Below, piece after piece: positions 48,493 through 60,932 of a DNA stretch of 64,000 nt. The position numbers were made by a program, and so were the translations under genes. Positions within the stretch are counted from its first letter, which is position 1; each line of letters begins with the position of its first letter. The stretch is from Megachile rotundata (taxonomy: Eukaryota > Arthropoda > Insecta > Hymenoptera > Megachilidae), in the NCBI RefSeq assembly GCF_050947335.1, contig NW_027473348.1, positions 1,066,501 through 1,130,500 on the forward strand, given 5' to 3'. The notes below the pieces were generated by a model. The model saw nothing but the letters and a program-made list of their open reading frames with translations, made no database searches and was not told the DNA's origin.

Positions 48493-49059
48493 GATTGTGT
48501 GATTGTGATTGTGTGATTGTGATTGTGTGATTGTGATTGTGTGATTGTGATTGTGTGATTGTGATTGTGTGATTTTGATTGTGTGATTGTGATTGTGATT
48601 GTGGCAGTGTGATTGTGTGATTGTGGTTGTGTGATTGTGATTGTGTGATTGTGATTGTGGGATTGTGATTGTGTGATTGTGTGATCGTGATTGTGTGATA
48701 GTGATTGTGTGATCGTGATTGTGTGATCGTGATTGTGTGATCGTGATCGTGTGATCGTGATTGTGTGATTGTGTTATTGTGATTGTGTGATTCTGATTGT
48801 GTGATTGTGATTGTGTGATCGTGACTGTGTGATCGTGATTGTGTGATCGTGATTGTGGGATTGTGACTGTGTGATTGTGTGATCGTGATTGTGATTGTGT
48901 TATTGTGATTGTGTGATTGTGATTGCGTGATTGTGATTGTGCGATCGTGACTGTGTGATCGTGATTGTGTGATCGTGATTGTGCGATTGTGATTGTGATT
49001 GTGACTGTGTGACTGTGTGATTGTGATTGTGTGATCGTGATTGTGTGGTCGGGATTGTG

Positions 49060-49260
49060 TGATTGTGTGATTGTGATTGTGTGATTGTGATTGTGTGATT
49101 GTGATTGTGTGATTGTGATTGTGTGATTGTGATTGTGTGATTGTGATTGTGTGATTGTGATTGTGTGATTGTGATTGTGTGATTGTGATTGTGTGATTGT
49201 GATTGTGTGATTGTGATTGTGTGATTGTGATTGTGTGATTGTGATTGTGTGATTGTGATT
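49060..49260 (+). repeat. A-unit run, about 14 units
   Basis: Uniform units between an 8-mer junction and a pair of 6-mers. Confidence 0.9.
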
Positions 49261-49516
49261 GTGATTGTGATTGTGTGACTGTGATTGTGTGACTGTGATT
49301 GTGTGACTGTGACTGTGTGACTGTGATTGTGGGATTGTGACTGTGTGATCGTGATTGTGTGATCGTGATTGTGGGATTGTGATTATGGGATTGTGACTGT
49401 GTGATTGAGTGATTGTGATTGTGTGATCGTGATTGGGCGATCGTGATTGTGCGCTCGCGATTGTGTGATCGTGATTGTGTGATCGTGATTGTGTGATCGT
49501 GATTGTGGGATTGTCA

Positions 49517-49602
49517 TTGCGTGATTGTACTGTGATTGCGTGATTGTGATTGCGTGATTGTAATTGCGTGATTGTGGTTGCGTGATTGTGATTACGTGAT
49601 GG
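49517..49602 (+). repeat. E block with TTGTACTGTG unit
   Basis: TAC at 49,528, preceded by GTCATTGCG, which is shared with 59,744. GTAATTGCG stands where 44,974 has GCAATTGCG. Confidence 0.9.
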
Positions 49603-49717
49603 TGATTGTGTGATGGTGATTGTGTGATTGTGATTGTGATTGTGATTGTGCGATTGTGATTGTGCGATTGTGTTTGTGATTGTGATTGTGATTGTGATTG
49701 TGATTGTGTGATTGTGT

Positions 49718-49899
49718 GATAGTGACTGTGTGATCGTGATTGTGTGATCGTGTTTGTGTTTGTGATTATGTGATTGTGACTGCGGGATTGTGATTGTGTG
49801 TTGGTGGTTGTGTGGTCGTGATTGTGTGATTGTGATTGTGTGATTGTGATTGTGTGATCGTGATTGTGTGATCGTGATTGTGGGTTTGTGACTATATGA
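49718..49899 (+). repeat. H3 cassette, copy 5
   Basis: Spacing 82 and 90 bp. GTGATTATGTG and GACTGCGGG are shared with the copy at 59,939. Confidence 0.9.
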
Positions 49900-50409
49900 T
49901 TGTGTGATTGTGATTGTGTGATTGTGATTGTGTGATTGTGATTGTGTGATTGTGATTGTGTGATTGTGATTGTGTGATTGTGATTGTGTGACTGTGATTG
50001 TGTGACTGTGATTGTGGGATTGTGACTGTGTGATCGTGATTGTGTGATCGTTATTGTGGGATTGTGATTATGGGATTGTGACTGTGTGATTGAGTGATTG
50101 TGATTGTGTGATTGTGATTGTGTGACTGTGATTGTGTGATTGTGATTGTGGGATTGTGATTGTGATTGTGTGATTGTGATTGTGTGAGTGGGACTGTGTG
50201 ATTGTGATTGTGATTGTGTGATTGTGATTGTGTGATTGTGATTGTGTGATCGTGATTGTGTGATCGTCATTGTGTGATTGTGATTGTGTGATTGTGTGAT
50301 TGTGATTGTGTTATTGTGATTTTGTGATTGTGATTGTGTGACTGTGATTGTGTGACTGTGATTGTGTGATTGTGATTGTGTCATTGTGATTGTGTGATTG
50401 TGTGATTGT

Positions 50410-50719
50410 GACTCTGTGACTGTGATTGTGATATTGTGATTGTGTGATTCTGATTGTGTGGTTGTGATTGTGTGATCGTGACTGTGTGATCGTAATTGTG
50501 TGATCGTGATTGTGGGATTGTGACTGTGTGATCGTGATTGTGTGATCGTGATTGTGCGATTGTGACTGTGTGATTGTGTGATTGTGTGACTGTGCGACTG
50601 TGTGACTGTGTGATTGTGATTGTGTGATCGTGATTGTGTGACTGTAGTTGTGGGAGTGTGATTGTGTGATTGTGTGATCGTGACTGTGCGATCGTGATTG
50701 TGTGATCGTGATTGTGATT
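50410..50719 (+). repeat. H1 cassette, copy 10
   Basis: GATATTG 50,430 and CTGTAG 50,642. The following 6-mer run (50,770-50,805) has six copies, the fourth reading GTGACT. Confidence 0.9.
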
Positions 50720-52475
50720 GTGTGATTGTGATTGTGTGATTGTGATTGTGTGATTGTGATTGTGTGATTGTGATTGTGATTGTGATTGTGACTGTGATTG
50801 TGATTGTGTGACTGTGTGATTGTGATTGTGTGATCGTGATTGTGTGATCGTGATTTTGTGATCGTGATTGTGCGATTGTGACTGTGTGTTTGTGTGATTG
50901 TGATTGTGTGATTGTGATTGTGATTGTGTGACTATGTGATTGTGATTGTGTGATCGTGATTGTGTGGTCGTGATTGTGTGATTGTGCTATTGTGATTGTG
51001 CTATTGTGATTGTGTGATTGTGATTGTGTGAGTGTGATTGTGTGATTGTGATTGTGTGATTGTGATTGTGTGATTGTGTGATTGTGATTGTGGGATTGTG
51101 AGTGTGTGATCGTGATTGTGTGATCGTGATTGTGGGATTGTGATTGTGGGATTGTGACTGTGTGATGGTGTGATTGCGATGGTGTGATTGTGATTGTGTG
51201 ATCGTGATTGTGGGATCGTGATTCTGTGATCGTGATTGTGTGATCGTGATTGTGTGATCGCGATTGTGTGATCGTGATTGTGTGGCCGTGATTGTGTGAT
51301 CGTGATTGTGCGATCGTGTTTGTGTGATCGTGATTGTGATTTTGGTTGTGTGATTGTGATTGTGTGACTGTGATTGTGTGATCGTGATTGTGCGATCGTG
51401 ATTGTGTGATCGTGATTGTGTGTTCGTGATTGTGTGATCGTGATTGTGTGATCGTGATTGTGTGGTCGTGATTGTGTGATCGTAATTGTGTGATCCTGTT
51501 TGTGTGATCGTGATTGTGATTGAGATTGTGTGATTGTGATTGTGTGACTGTGATTGTGTGACTGTGATTGTGTGATCGTGATTGTGTGATTGTGATTGTG
51601 TGATTGTGATTGTGTGATTGTGATTGTGTGATTGTGTGATTGTGTGATTGTGTGATTGTGTGATTGTGATTGTGTGATTGTGATTGTGTGATTGTGATTG
51701 TGTGACTGTGATTGTGTGATTGTGATTGTGTGATTGTGATTGTGTGATTGTGATTGTGTGATTGTGATTGTGTGATCGTGACTGTGTGATCGTGACTGTG
51801 TGGTCGTGTGTGTGTGATCGTGATTGTGGGTTTGTGACTGTGTGATTGTGTGATTGTGATTGTGTGACTGTGATTGTGTGACTGTGATTGTGTGACTGTG
51901 ATTGTGGGATTGTGACTGTGTGATCGTGATTGTGTGATCGTGATTGTGGGATTGTGATTGTGGGATTGTGACTGTGTGATGGTGTGATTGCGATGGTGTG
52001 ATTGTGATTGTGCGATCGTGATTGTGGGATCGTGATTCTGTGATCGTGATTGTGTGATCGTGATTGTGTGATCGCGATTGTGTGATCGTGATTGTGTGGC
52101 CGTGATTGTGTGATCGTGATTGTGCGATCGTGTTTGTGTGATCGTGATTGTGATTTTGGTTGTGTGATTGTGATTGTGTGACGGTGATTGTGTGATCGTG
52201 ATTGTGCGATCGTGATTGTGTGATCGTGATTGTGTGATCGTGATTGTGTGATCGTGATTGTGTGATCGTGATTGTGTGGTCGTGATTGTGTGATCGTAAT
52301 TGTGTGATCCTGTTTGTGTGAGCGTGATTGTGATTGAGATTGTGTGATTGTGATTGTGTGACTGTGATTGTGTGACTGTGATTGTGTGATCGTGATTGTG
52401 TGATCGTGATTGTGTGATCGTGATTGTGTGATCGTGAATGTGTGATCGTGATTGTGTGATTGTGTAATTGTGATT

Positions 52476-52713
52476 GCGCGATTGTGATTGCGCGATTGTG
52501 ATTGCGCGATTGTGATTGCGCGATTGTGATTGCGCGATTGTGATTGCGCGATTTTGATTGCGCGATTTTGATTGCGCGATTGTGATTGCGCGATTGTGAT
52601 TGCGCGATTGTGATTGCGCGATTGTGATTGCGCGATTGTGATTGCGCGATTGTGATTGCGCGATTGTGATTGCGCGATTGTGATTGCGCGATTGTGATTG
52701 CGCGATTGTTATT
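52476..52713 (+). repeat. C block, 17 units
   Basis: Same edges as the 5-unit block at 43,080: GTGTAATTG in, GATTGTTATTG out. The difference is 168 bp, exactly twelve units. Confidence 0.93.
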
Positions 52714-52743
52714 GTGTGATTGTGTGATTGTGTGATCGTGATT

Positions 52744-52967
52744 GTGCGATCGTGTTTGTGCGATCGTGATTGTGCGATCGTGATTGTGCGATCGTGATTG
52801 TGCGATCGTGATTGTGCGATCGTGATTGTGCGATCGTGATTGTGCGATCGTGATTGTGCGATCGTGATTGTGCGATCGTGATTGTGCGATCGTGATTGTG
52901 CGATCGTGATTGTGCGATCGTGATTGTGCGACCGTGATTGTGCGATCGTGATTGTGCGATCGTGATT
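52744..52967 (+). repeat. D block, 16 units
   Basis: Standard edges; equal in size to 43,180-43,403. Confidence 0.92.
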
Positions 52968-54219
52968 GTGTGGTCGTGATTGTGTGATCGTAATTGTGTG
53001 ATCGTGATTGTGTGATCGTGATTGTGTGATCGTGATTGTGTGGTCGTGATTGTGTGATCGTAATTGTGTGATCCTGTTTGTGTGATCGTGATTGTGATTG
53101 AGATTGTGTGATTGTGATTGTGTGACTGTGATTGTGTGACTGTGATTGTGTGATCGTGATTGTGTGATCGTGATTGTGTGATCGTGATTGCGTGCTCGTG
53201 ATTGTGTGATCGTGATTGTGTGATCGTGATTGTGGGATTGTGACTGTGTCATTGTGTGATCGTGATTGTGTGGCCGTGATTGTGTGATCGTGATTGTGCG
53301 ATCGTGTTTGTGTGATCGTGATTGTGATTGTGATTGTGTGATAGTGACTGTGTGATCGTGATTGTGTGATCGTGATTGTGTTTGTGATTGTGTGATTGTG
53401 ACTGTGGGATTGTGATTGTGTGTTGGTGGTTGTGTGGTCGTGATTGTGTGATTGTGATTGTGTGATTGTGATTGTGTGATTGTGATTGTGTGATTGTGAT
53501 TGTGTGATTGTGATTGTGTGATCGTGATTGTGTGATCGTGATTGTGGGATTGTGATTATGGGATTGTGACTGTGTGATTGAGTGGTTGTGATTGTGTGAT
53601 TGTGATTGTGTGACTGTGATTGTGTGATTGTGATTGTGGGATTGGGATTGTGATTGTGTGATTGTGATTGTGTGAGTGTGATTGTGTGATTGTGATTGTG
53701 TGAGTGTGATTGTGTGATTGTGATAGTGTGATCGTGATTGTGTGATCGTGATTTTGTGATCGTGATTGTGTGATTGTGTGATTGTGATTGTGATTGTGTT
53801 ATTGTGATTTTGTGATTGTGAATGTGTGATTGTGATTGTGTGATAGTGACTGTGTGATCGTGATTGTGTGATCGTGATTGTGTGATTGTGATTGTGTGAT
53901 TGTGATTGCGTGATTGTGATTGTGCGATCGTGACTGTGTGATCGTGATTGTGTGATCGTGATTGTGCGATTGTGATTGTGATTGTGTGACTGTGTGATTG
54001 TGACTGTGTGACTGTGTGATTGTGATTGTGTGATCGTGATTGTGTGGTCGTGATTGTGTGATTGTGTGATTGTGATTGTGTGATTGTGATTGTGTGATTG
54101 TGATTGTGTGATTGTGATTGTGTGATTGTGATTGTGTGATTGTGATTGTGTGATTGTGATTGTGTGATTGTGATTGTGTGATTGTGATTGTGTGATTGTG
54201 ATTGTGTGATTGTGATTGT

Positions 54220-55725
54220 GATTGTGATTGTGTGACTGTGATTGTGTGACTGTGATTGTGTGACTGTGATTGTGTGACTGTGATTGTGGGATTGTGACTG
54301 TGTGATCGTGATTGTGTGATCGTGATTGTGGGATTGTGATTATGGGATTGTGACTGTGTGATTGAGTGATTGTGATTGTGTGATCGTGATTGTGTGATCG
54401 TGATTGTGCGATCGCGATTGTGTGATCGTGATTGTGTGTTCGTGATTGTGGGATTGTGATTGCGTGATTGTACTGTGATTGCGTGATTGTGATTGCGTGA
54501 TTGCAATTGCGTGATTGTGGTTGCGTGATTGTGATTACGTGATGGTGATTGTGTGATGGTGATTGTGTGATTGTGATTGTGATTGTGATTGTGCGATTGT
54601 GATTGTGCGATTGTGTTTGTGATTGTGATTGTGATTGTGTGATTGTGTGATTGTGATTGTGTGATTGTGATTGTGTGACTGTGATTGTGTGACTGTGATT
54701 GTGGGATTGTGATTGTCATTGTGTGACTGTGGTTGTGTGGTTGTGATTGTGGGATTGTGATTGTGTGATTGTGTGATCGTGACTGTGCGATCGTGATTGT
54801 GTGATCGTGATTGTGTGGTTGTGATTGTGATTGTGTGACTGTGTGATTGTGATTGTGTGATCGTGATTGCGTGATCGTGATTGTGTGATCGTTATTGTGT
54901 GATTGTGTTATTGTGATTGTGTGATTGTGATTGTGTGATTGAGTGATTGTGATTGTGTGATTGTGATTGTGTGACTGTGATTGTGTGATTGTGATTGTGG
55001 GATTGTGATTGTGATTGTGTGATTGTGATTGTGTGAGTGTGATTGTGTGATTGTGATTGTGTGAGTGTGATTGTGTGATTGTGTGATTGTGATTGTGTGA
55101 TTGTGATTGTGTGATTGTGATTGTGTGGTCGTGATTGTGTGATCGTGATTGTGTGATCGTGATTGTGTGATTGTGTGATTGTGATTGTGTTATTGTGATT
55201 TTGTGATTGTGATTGTGTGATTGTGATTGTGTGATAGTAACTGTGTGATCGTGATTGTGTGATCGTGATTGTGTTTGTGATTGTGTGATTGTGACTGTGG
55301 GATTGTGATTGTGTGTTGGTGGTTGTGTGGTCGTGATTGTGTGATTGTGATTGTGTGATTGTGATTGTGTGATTGTGATTGTGTGATCGTGATTGTGTGA
55401 TCGTGATTATGGGTTTGTGACTATATGATTGTGTGATTGTGATTGTGTGATTGTGATTGTGTGATTGTGATTGTGTGATTGTGATTGTGTGATTGTGATT
55501 GTGTGATTGTGATTGTGTGACTGTGATTGTGTGTCTGTGATTGTGGGATTGTGACTGTGTGATCGTGATTGTGTGATCGTTATTGTGGGATTGTGATTAT
55601 GGGATTGTGACTGTGTGATTGAGTGATTGTGATTGTGTGATTGTGATTGTGTGACTGTGATTGTGTGATTGTGATTGTGGGATTGTGATTGTGATTGTGT
55701 GATTGTGATTGTGTGATTGTGATTG
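54220..55725 (+). repeat. 1507-bp tandem duplication SD3, first copy
   Basis: Landmarks recur at +1507: GACTGTGGTTG (54,726/56,233) and TAC (54,471/55,978), with GTTGG (55,315/56,822) and GACTATATGA (55,419/56,926) likewise. Contents are three or four GACTG units, an E block (54,460-54,545), and H3 (55,233-55,428; second interval 104 bp). Confidence 0.93.
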
Positions 55726-55726
55726 T

Positions 55727-57235
55727 GATTGTGATTGTGTGACTGTGATTGTGTGACTGTGATTGTGTGACTGTGATTGTGTGACTGTGATTGTGGGATT
55801 GTGACTGTGTGATCGTGATTGTGTGATCGTGATTGTGGGATTGTGATTATGGGATTGTGACTGTGTGATTGAGTGATTGTGATTGTGTGATCGTGATTGT
55901 GTGATCGTGATTGTGCGATCGCGATTGTGTGATCGTGATTGTGTGTTCGTGATTGTGGGATTGTGATTGCGTGATTGTACTGTGATTGCGTGATTGTGGT
56001 TGCGTGATTGCAATTGCGTGATTGTGGTTGCGTGATTGTGATTACGTGATGGTGATTGTGTGATGGTGATTGTGTGATTGTGATTGTGATTGTGATTGTG
56101 CGATTGTGATTGTGCGATTGTGTTTGTGATTGTGATTGTGATTGTGTGATTGTGTGATTGTGATTGTGTGATTGTGATTGTGTGACTGTGATTGTGTGAC
56201 TGTGATTGTGGGATTGTGATTGTCATTGTGTGACTGTGGTTGTGTGGTTGTGATTGTGGGATTGTGATTGTGTGATTGTGTGATCGTGACTGTGCGATCG
56301 TGATTGTGTGATCGTGATTGTGTGATTGTGATTGTGATTGTGTGACTGTGTGATTGTGATTGTGTGATCGTGATTGCGTGATCGTGATTGTGTGATCGTT
56401 ATTGTGTGATTGTGTTATTGTGATTGTGTGATTGTGATTGTGTGATTGAGTGATTGTGATTGTGTGATTGTGATTGTGTGACTGTGATTGTGTGATTGTG
56501 ATTGTGGGATTGTGATTGTGATTGTGTGATTGTGATTGTGTGAGTGTGATTGTGTGATTGTGATTGTGTGAGTGTGATTGTGTGATTGTGTGATTGTGAT
56601 TGTGTGATTGTGATTGTGTGATTGTGATTGTGTGGTCGTGATTGTGTGATCGTGATTGTGTGATCGTGATTGTGTGATTGTGTGATTGTGATTGTGTTAT
56701 TGTGATTTTGTGATTGTGATTGTGTGATTGTGATTGTGTGATAGTAACTGTGTGATCGTGATTGTGTGATCGTGATTGTGTTTGTGATTGTGTGATTGTG
56801 ACTGTGGGATTGTGATTGTGTGTTGGTGGTTGTGTGGTCGTGATAGTGTGATTGTGATTGTGTGATTGTGATTGTGTGATTGTGATTGTGTGATCGTGAT
56901 TGTGTGATCGTGATTATGGGTTTGTGACTATATGATTGTGTGATTGTGATTGTGTGATTGTGATTGTGTGATTGTGATTGTGTGATTGTGATTGTGTGAT
57001 TGTGATTGTGTGATTGTGATTGTGTGATTGTGATTGTGTGACTGTGATTGTGTGTCTGTGATTGTGGGATTGTGACTGTGTGATCGTGATTGTGTGATCG
57101 TTATTGTGGGATTGTGATTATGGGATTGTGACTGTGTGATTGAGTGATTGTGATTGTGTGATTGTGATTGTGTGACTGTGATTGTGTGATTGTGATTGTG
57201 GGATTGTGATTGTGATTGTGTGATTGTGATTGTGT
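55727..57235 (+). repeat. 1507-bp tandem duplication SD3, second copy
   Basis: Head-to-tail with the first copy. I see only a handful of differences: GGTTGCG near 56,000, a base in the unit near 54,820/56,327, GATAGTG near 56,845, and one extra A unit near 57,030. It includes an E block (55,967-56,050) and H3 (56,740-56,935). Confidence 0.93.
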
Positions 57236-57394
57236 GAGTGTGACTGTGTGATTGTGATTGTGATTGTGTGATTGTGATTGTGTGATCGTGATTGTGTGAT
57301 CGTCATTGTGTGATTGTGATTGTGTGATTGTGTGATTGTGATTGTGTTATTGTGATTTTGTGATTGTGATTGTGTGACTGTGATTGTGTGACTG

Positions 57395-57497
57395 TGATTG
57401 TGTGATCGTGATTGTGTGACTGTAGTTGTGGGAGTGTGATTGTGTGATTGTGTGATCGTGACTGTGCGATCGTGATTGTGTGATCGTGATTGTGATT
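57395..57497 (+). repeat. H1 cassette, right part only
   Basis: CTGTAG at 57,420. The left part is replaced by GTGTGACTG units, so GATATTG is absent. Confidence 0.88.
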
Positions 57498-57617
57498 GTG
57501 TGATTGTGATTGTGTGATTGTGATTGTGTGATTGTGATTGTGTGATTGTGATTGTGTGATTGTGATTGTGTGATTGTGATTGTGTGATTGTGATTGTGTG
57601 ATTGTGATTGTGTGATT

Positions 57618-57671
57618 GTGATTGTGATTGTGATTGTGATTGTGATTGTGATTGTGATTGTGATTGTGATT
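57618..57671 (+). repeat. 6-mer run (GTGATT)9
   Basis: Nine perfect copies after about nine A units. Confidence 0.93.
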
Positions 57672-58389
57672 GTGTGACTGTGTGATTGTGATTGTGTGAT
57701 CGTGATTTTGTGATCGTGATTGTGCGATTGTGACTGTGTGTTTGTGTGATTGTGATTGTGTGATTGTGATTGTGATTGTGTGACTATGTGATTGTGATTG
57801 TGTGATCGTGATTGTGTGGTCGTGATTGTGTGATTGTGCTATTGTGATTGTGCTATTGTGATTGTGTGATTGTGATTGTGTGATTGTGATTGTGTGATTG
57901 TGATTGTGTGATTGTGATTGTGTGATTGTGATTGTGTGATTGTGTGACTGTGTGATTGTGTGATTGTGTGATTGTGTGATTGTGATTGTGTGATTGTGAT
58001 TGTGTTATTGTGATTGTGTGACTGTGATTGTGTGATTGTGATTGTGTGATTGTGATTGTGTGATTGTGATTGTGTGATTGTGATTGTGTGATCGTGACTG
58101 TGTGATCGTGACTGTGTGGTCGTGTGTGTGTGATCGTGATTGTGGGTTTGTGACTGTGTGATTGTGTGATTGTGATTGTGTGACTGTGATTGTGTGACTG
58201 TGATTGTGGGATTGTGACTGTGTGATCGTGATTGTGTGATCGTGATTGTGGGATTGTGATTGTGGGATTGTGACTGTGTGATGGTGTGATTGCGATGGTG
58301 TGATTGTGATTGTGTGATCGTGATTGTGGGATCGTGATTCTGTGATCGTGATTGTGTGATCGTGATTGTGTGATCGCGATTGTGTGATC

Positions 58390-58821
58390 GTGATTGTGTG
58401 GTCGTGATTGTGTGATCGTAATTGTGTGATCCTGTTTGTGTGATCGTGATTGTGTGATTGTGATTGTGTGATTGTGATTGTGTGATTGTGATTGTGTGAT
58501 TTTGATTGTGTGATTGTGATTGTGATTGTGGCAGTGTGATTGTGTGATTTTGGTTGTGTGATTGTGATTGTGTGACTGTGATTGTGTGATCGTGATTGTG
58601 CGATCGTGATTGTGTGGTCGTGATTGTGTGATCGTAATTGTGTGATCCTGTTTGTGTGATCGTGATTGTGTGATTGTGATTGTGTGATTGTGATTGTGTG
58701 ATTGTGATTGTGTGATTTTGATTGTGTGATTGTGATTGTGATTGTGGCAGTGTGATTGTGTGATTGTGGTTGTGTGATTGTGATTGTGTGACTGTGATTG
58801 TGTGATTGTGATTGTGGGATT
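58390..58821 (+). repeat. 216-bp tandem duplication SD4
   Basis: GATCCTGTTTG (58,431/58,647) and GGCAG (58,530/58,746) both recur at +216. The first copy ends in GATTTTGGTTG (H2-like) where the second has GATTGTGGTTG. One of these looks like the recombination joint with an H2 cassette. Confidence 0.91.
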
Positions 58822-59219
58822 GTGATTGTGTGATTGTGTGATCGTGATTGTGTGATAGTGATTGTGTGATCGTGATTGTGTGATCGTGATTGTGTGATCG
58901 TGATCGTGTGATCGTGATTGTGTGATTGTGTTATTGTGATTGTGTGATTCTGATTGTGTGATTGTGATTGTGTGATCGTGACTGTGTGATCGTGATTGTG
59001 TGATCGTGATTGTGGGATTGTGACTGTGTGATTGTGTGATCGTGATTGTGATTGTGTTATTGTGATTGTGTGATTGTGATTGCGTGATTGTGATTGTGCG
59101 ATCGTGACTGTGTGATCGTGATTGTGTGATCGTGATTGTGCGATTGTGATTGTGATTGTGACTGTGTGACAGTGTGATTGTGATTGTGTGATCGTGATTG
59201 TGTGGTCGGGATTGTGTGA

Positions 59220-59490
59220 TTGTGTGATTGTGATTGTGTGATTGTGATTGTGTGATTGTGATTGTGTGATTGTGATTGTGTGATTGTGATTGTGTGATTG
59301 TGATTGTGTGATTGTGATTGTGTGATTGTGATTGTGTGATTGTGATTGTGTGATTGTGATTGTGTGATTGTGATTGTGTGATTGTGATTGTGTGATTGTG
59401 ATTGTGTGATTGTGATTGTGTGATTGTGATTGTGTGATTGTGATTGTGTGATTGTGATTGTGTGATTGTGATTGTGTGATTGTGATTGTG
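59220..59490 (+). repeat. A-unit run, about 19 units
   Basis: Longest of the three paralogous A runs (others near 40.3 and 49.06 kb). Confidence 0.9.
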
Positions 59491-59938
59491 ATTGTGATTG
59501 TGTGACTGTGATTGTGTGACTGTGATTGTGTGACTGTGACTGTGTGACTGTGATTGTGGGATTGTGACTGTGTGATCGTGATTGTGTGATCGTGATTGTG
59601 GGATTGTGATTATGGGATTGTGACTGTGTGATTGAGTGATTGTGATTGTGTGATCGTGATTGGGCGATCGTGATTGTGCGCTCGCGATTGTGTGATCGTG
59701 ATTGTGTGATCGTGATTGTGTGATCGTGATTGTGGGATTGTCATTGCGTGATTGTACTGTGATTGCGTGATTGTGATTGCGTGATTGTAATTGCGTGATT
59801 GTGGTTGCGTGATTGTGATTACGTGATGGTGATTGTGTGATGGTGATTGTGTGATTGTGATTGTGATTGTGATTGTGCGATTGTGATTGTGCGATTGTGT
59901 TTGTGATTGTGATTGTGATTGTGATTGTGTGATTGTGT

Positions 59939-60120
59939 GATAGTGACTGTGTGATCGTGATTGTGTGATCGTGTTTGTGTTTGTGATTATGTGATTGTGA
60001 CTGCGGGATTGTGATTGTGTGTTGGTGGTTGTGTGGTCGTGATTGTGTGATTGTGATTGTGTGATTGTGATTGTGTGATCGTGATTGTGTGATCGTGATT
60101 GTGGGTTTGTGACTATATGA
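59939..60120 (+). repeat. H3 cassette, copy 8
   Basis: Spacing 82 and 90 bp, nearly identical to the copy at 49,718. Confidence 0.9.
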
Positions 60121-60622
60121 TTGTGTGATTGTGATTGTGTGATTGTGATTGTGTGATTGTGATTGTGTGATTGTGATTGTGTGATTGTGATTGTGTGACT
60201 GTGATTGTGTGACTGTGATTGTGGGATTGTGACTGTGTGATCGTGATTGTGTGATCGTTATTGTGGGATTGTGATTATGGGATTGTGACTGTGTGATTGA
60301 GTGATTGTGATTGTGTGATTGTGATTGTGTGACTGTGATTGTGTGATTGTGATTGTGGGATTGTGATTGTGATTGTGTGATTGTGATTGTGTGAGTGGGA
60401 CTGTGTGATTGTGATTGTGATTGTGTGATTGTGATTGTGTGATTGTGATTGTGTGATCGTGATTGTGTGATCGTCATTGTGTGATTGTGATTGTGTGATT
60501 GTGTGATTGTGATTGTGTTATTGTGATTTTGTGATTGTGATTGTGTGACTGTGATTGTGTGACTGTGATTGTGTGATTGTGATTGTGTCATTGTGATTGT
60601 GATTGTGTGATTGTGTGATTGT

Positions 60623-60932
60623 GACTCTGTGACTGTGATTGTGATATTGTGATTGTGTGATTCTGATTGTGTGGTTGTGATTGTGTGATCGTGACTGTGT
60701 GATCGTAATTGTGTGATCGTGATTGTGGGATTGTGACTGTGTGATCGTGATTGTGTGATCGTGATTGTGCGATTGTGACTGTGTGATTGTGTGATTGTGT
60801 GACTGTGCGACTGTGTGACTGTGTGATTGTGATTGTGTGATCGTGATTGTGTGACTGTAGTTGTGGGAGTGTGATTGTGTGATTGTGTGATCGTGACTGT
60901 GCGATCGTGATTGTGTGATCGTGATTGTGATT
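60623..60932 (+). repeat. H1 cassette, copy 11
   Basis: GATATTG 60,643 and CTGTAG 60,855. A (GTGATT)6 run follows at 60,997-61,032. Confidence 0.9.

Larger units (their letters stand above)
45672..48500 (+). repeat. Segmental duplication, copy of 0.15-2.7 kb
   Basis: Retains the roughly 450 bp missing from the first copy (8-mer run and GTGTGTGTG units at about 46.8-47.3 kb). It has lost 126 bp, nine units, at the right end of its D block. This shows that trimming hits different places in different copies. Confidence 0.88.
48570..51590 (+). repeat. Segment paralogous to 58.7-61.8 kb, middle copy
   Basis: Offsets to the third copy are 10,143 (GGCAG), 10,227 (GATTGGGCG), 10,221 (GACTATATGA), 10,213 (CTGTAG) and 10,237 bp (GAGTGTGTG). 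Every step is small, as expected for single-unit gains and losses. It diverges at about 51,590, where A units and an 8-mer run start a stretch matching 32.9-34.5 kb. Confidence 0.89.
51595..53330 (+). repeat. Segment paralogous to 32.9-34.5 kb
   Basis: The offset is exactly 18,700 bp at GACGGTG (33,481/52,181), GAGCGTG (33,621/52,321) and the C-block start (33,777/52,477). Confidence 0.89.

Noticed and set aside
49383..53252. Minus-strand open frame of 1289 codons, the longest of many (also 57,853-60,591; 32,809-35,454; 8,918-11,209; 14,972-17,188; 1,200-2,879)
   Set aside because: The repeat complement lacks stops in all three frames, so long open frames are expected by chance. The predicted products are rotations of one 14-residue repeat. 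Starts come from GTCAT variants and ends from TTA, CTA or TCA variants. There is no non-repeat domain, no splice or promoter context, and the same peptide appears in every frame.
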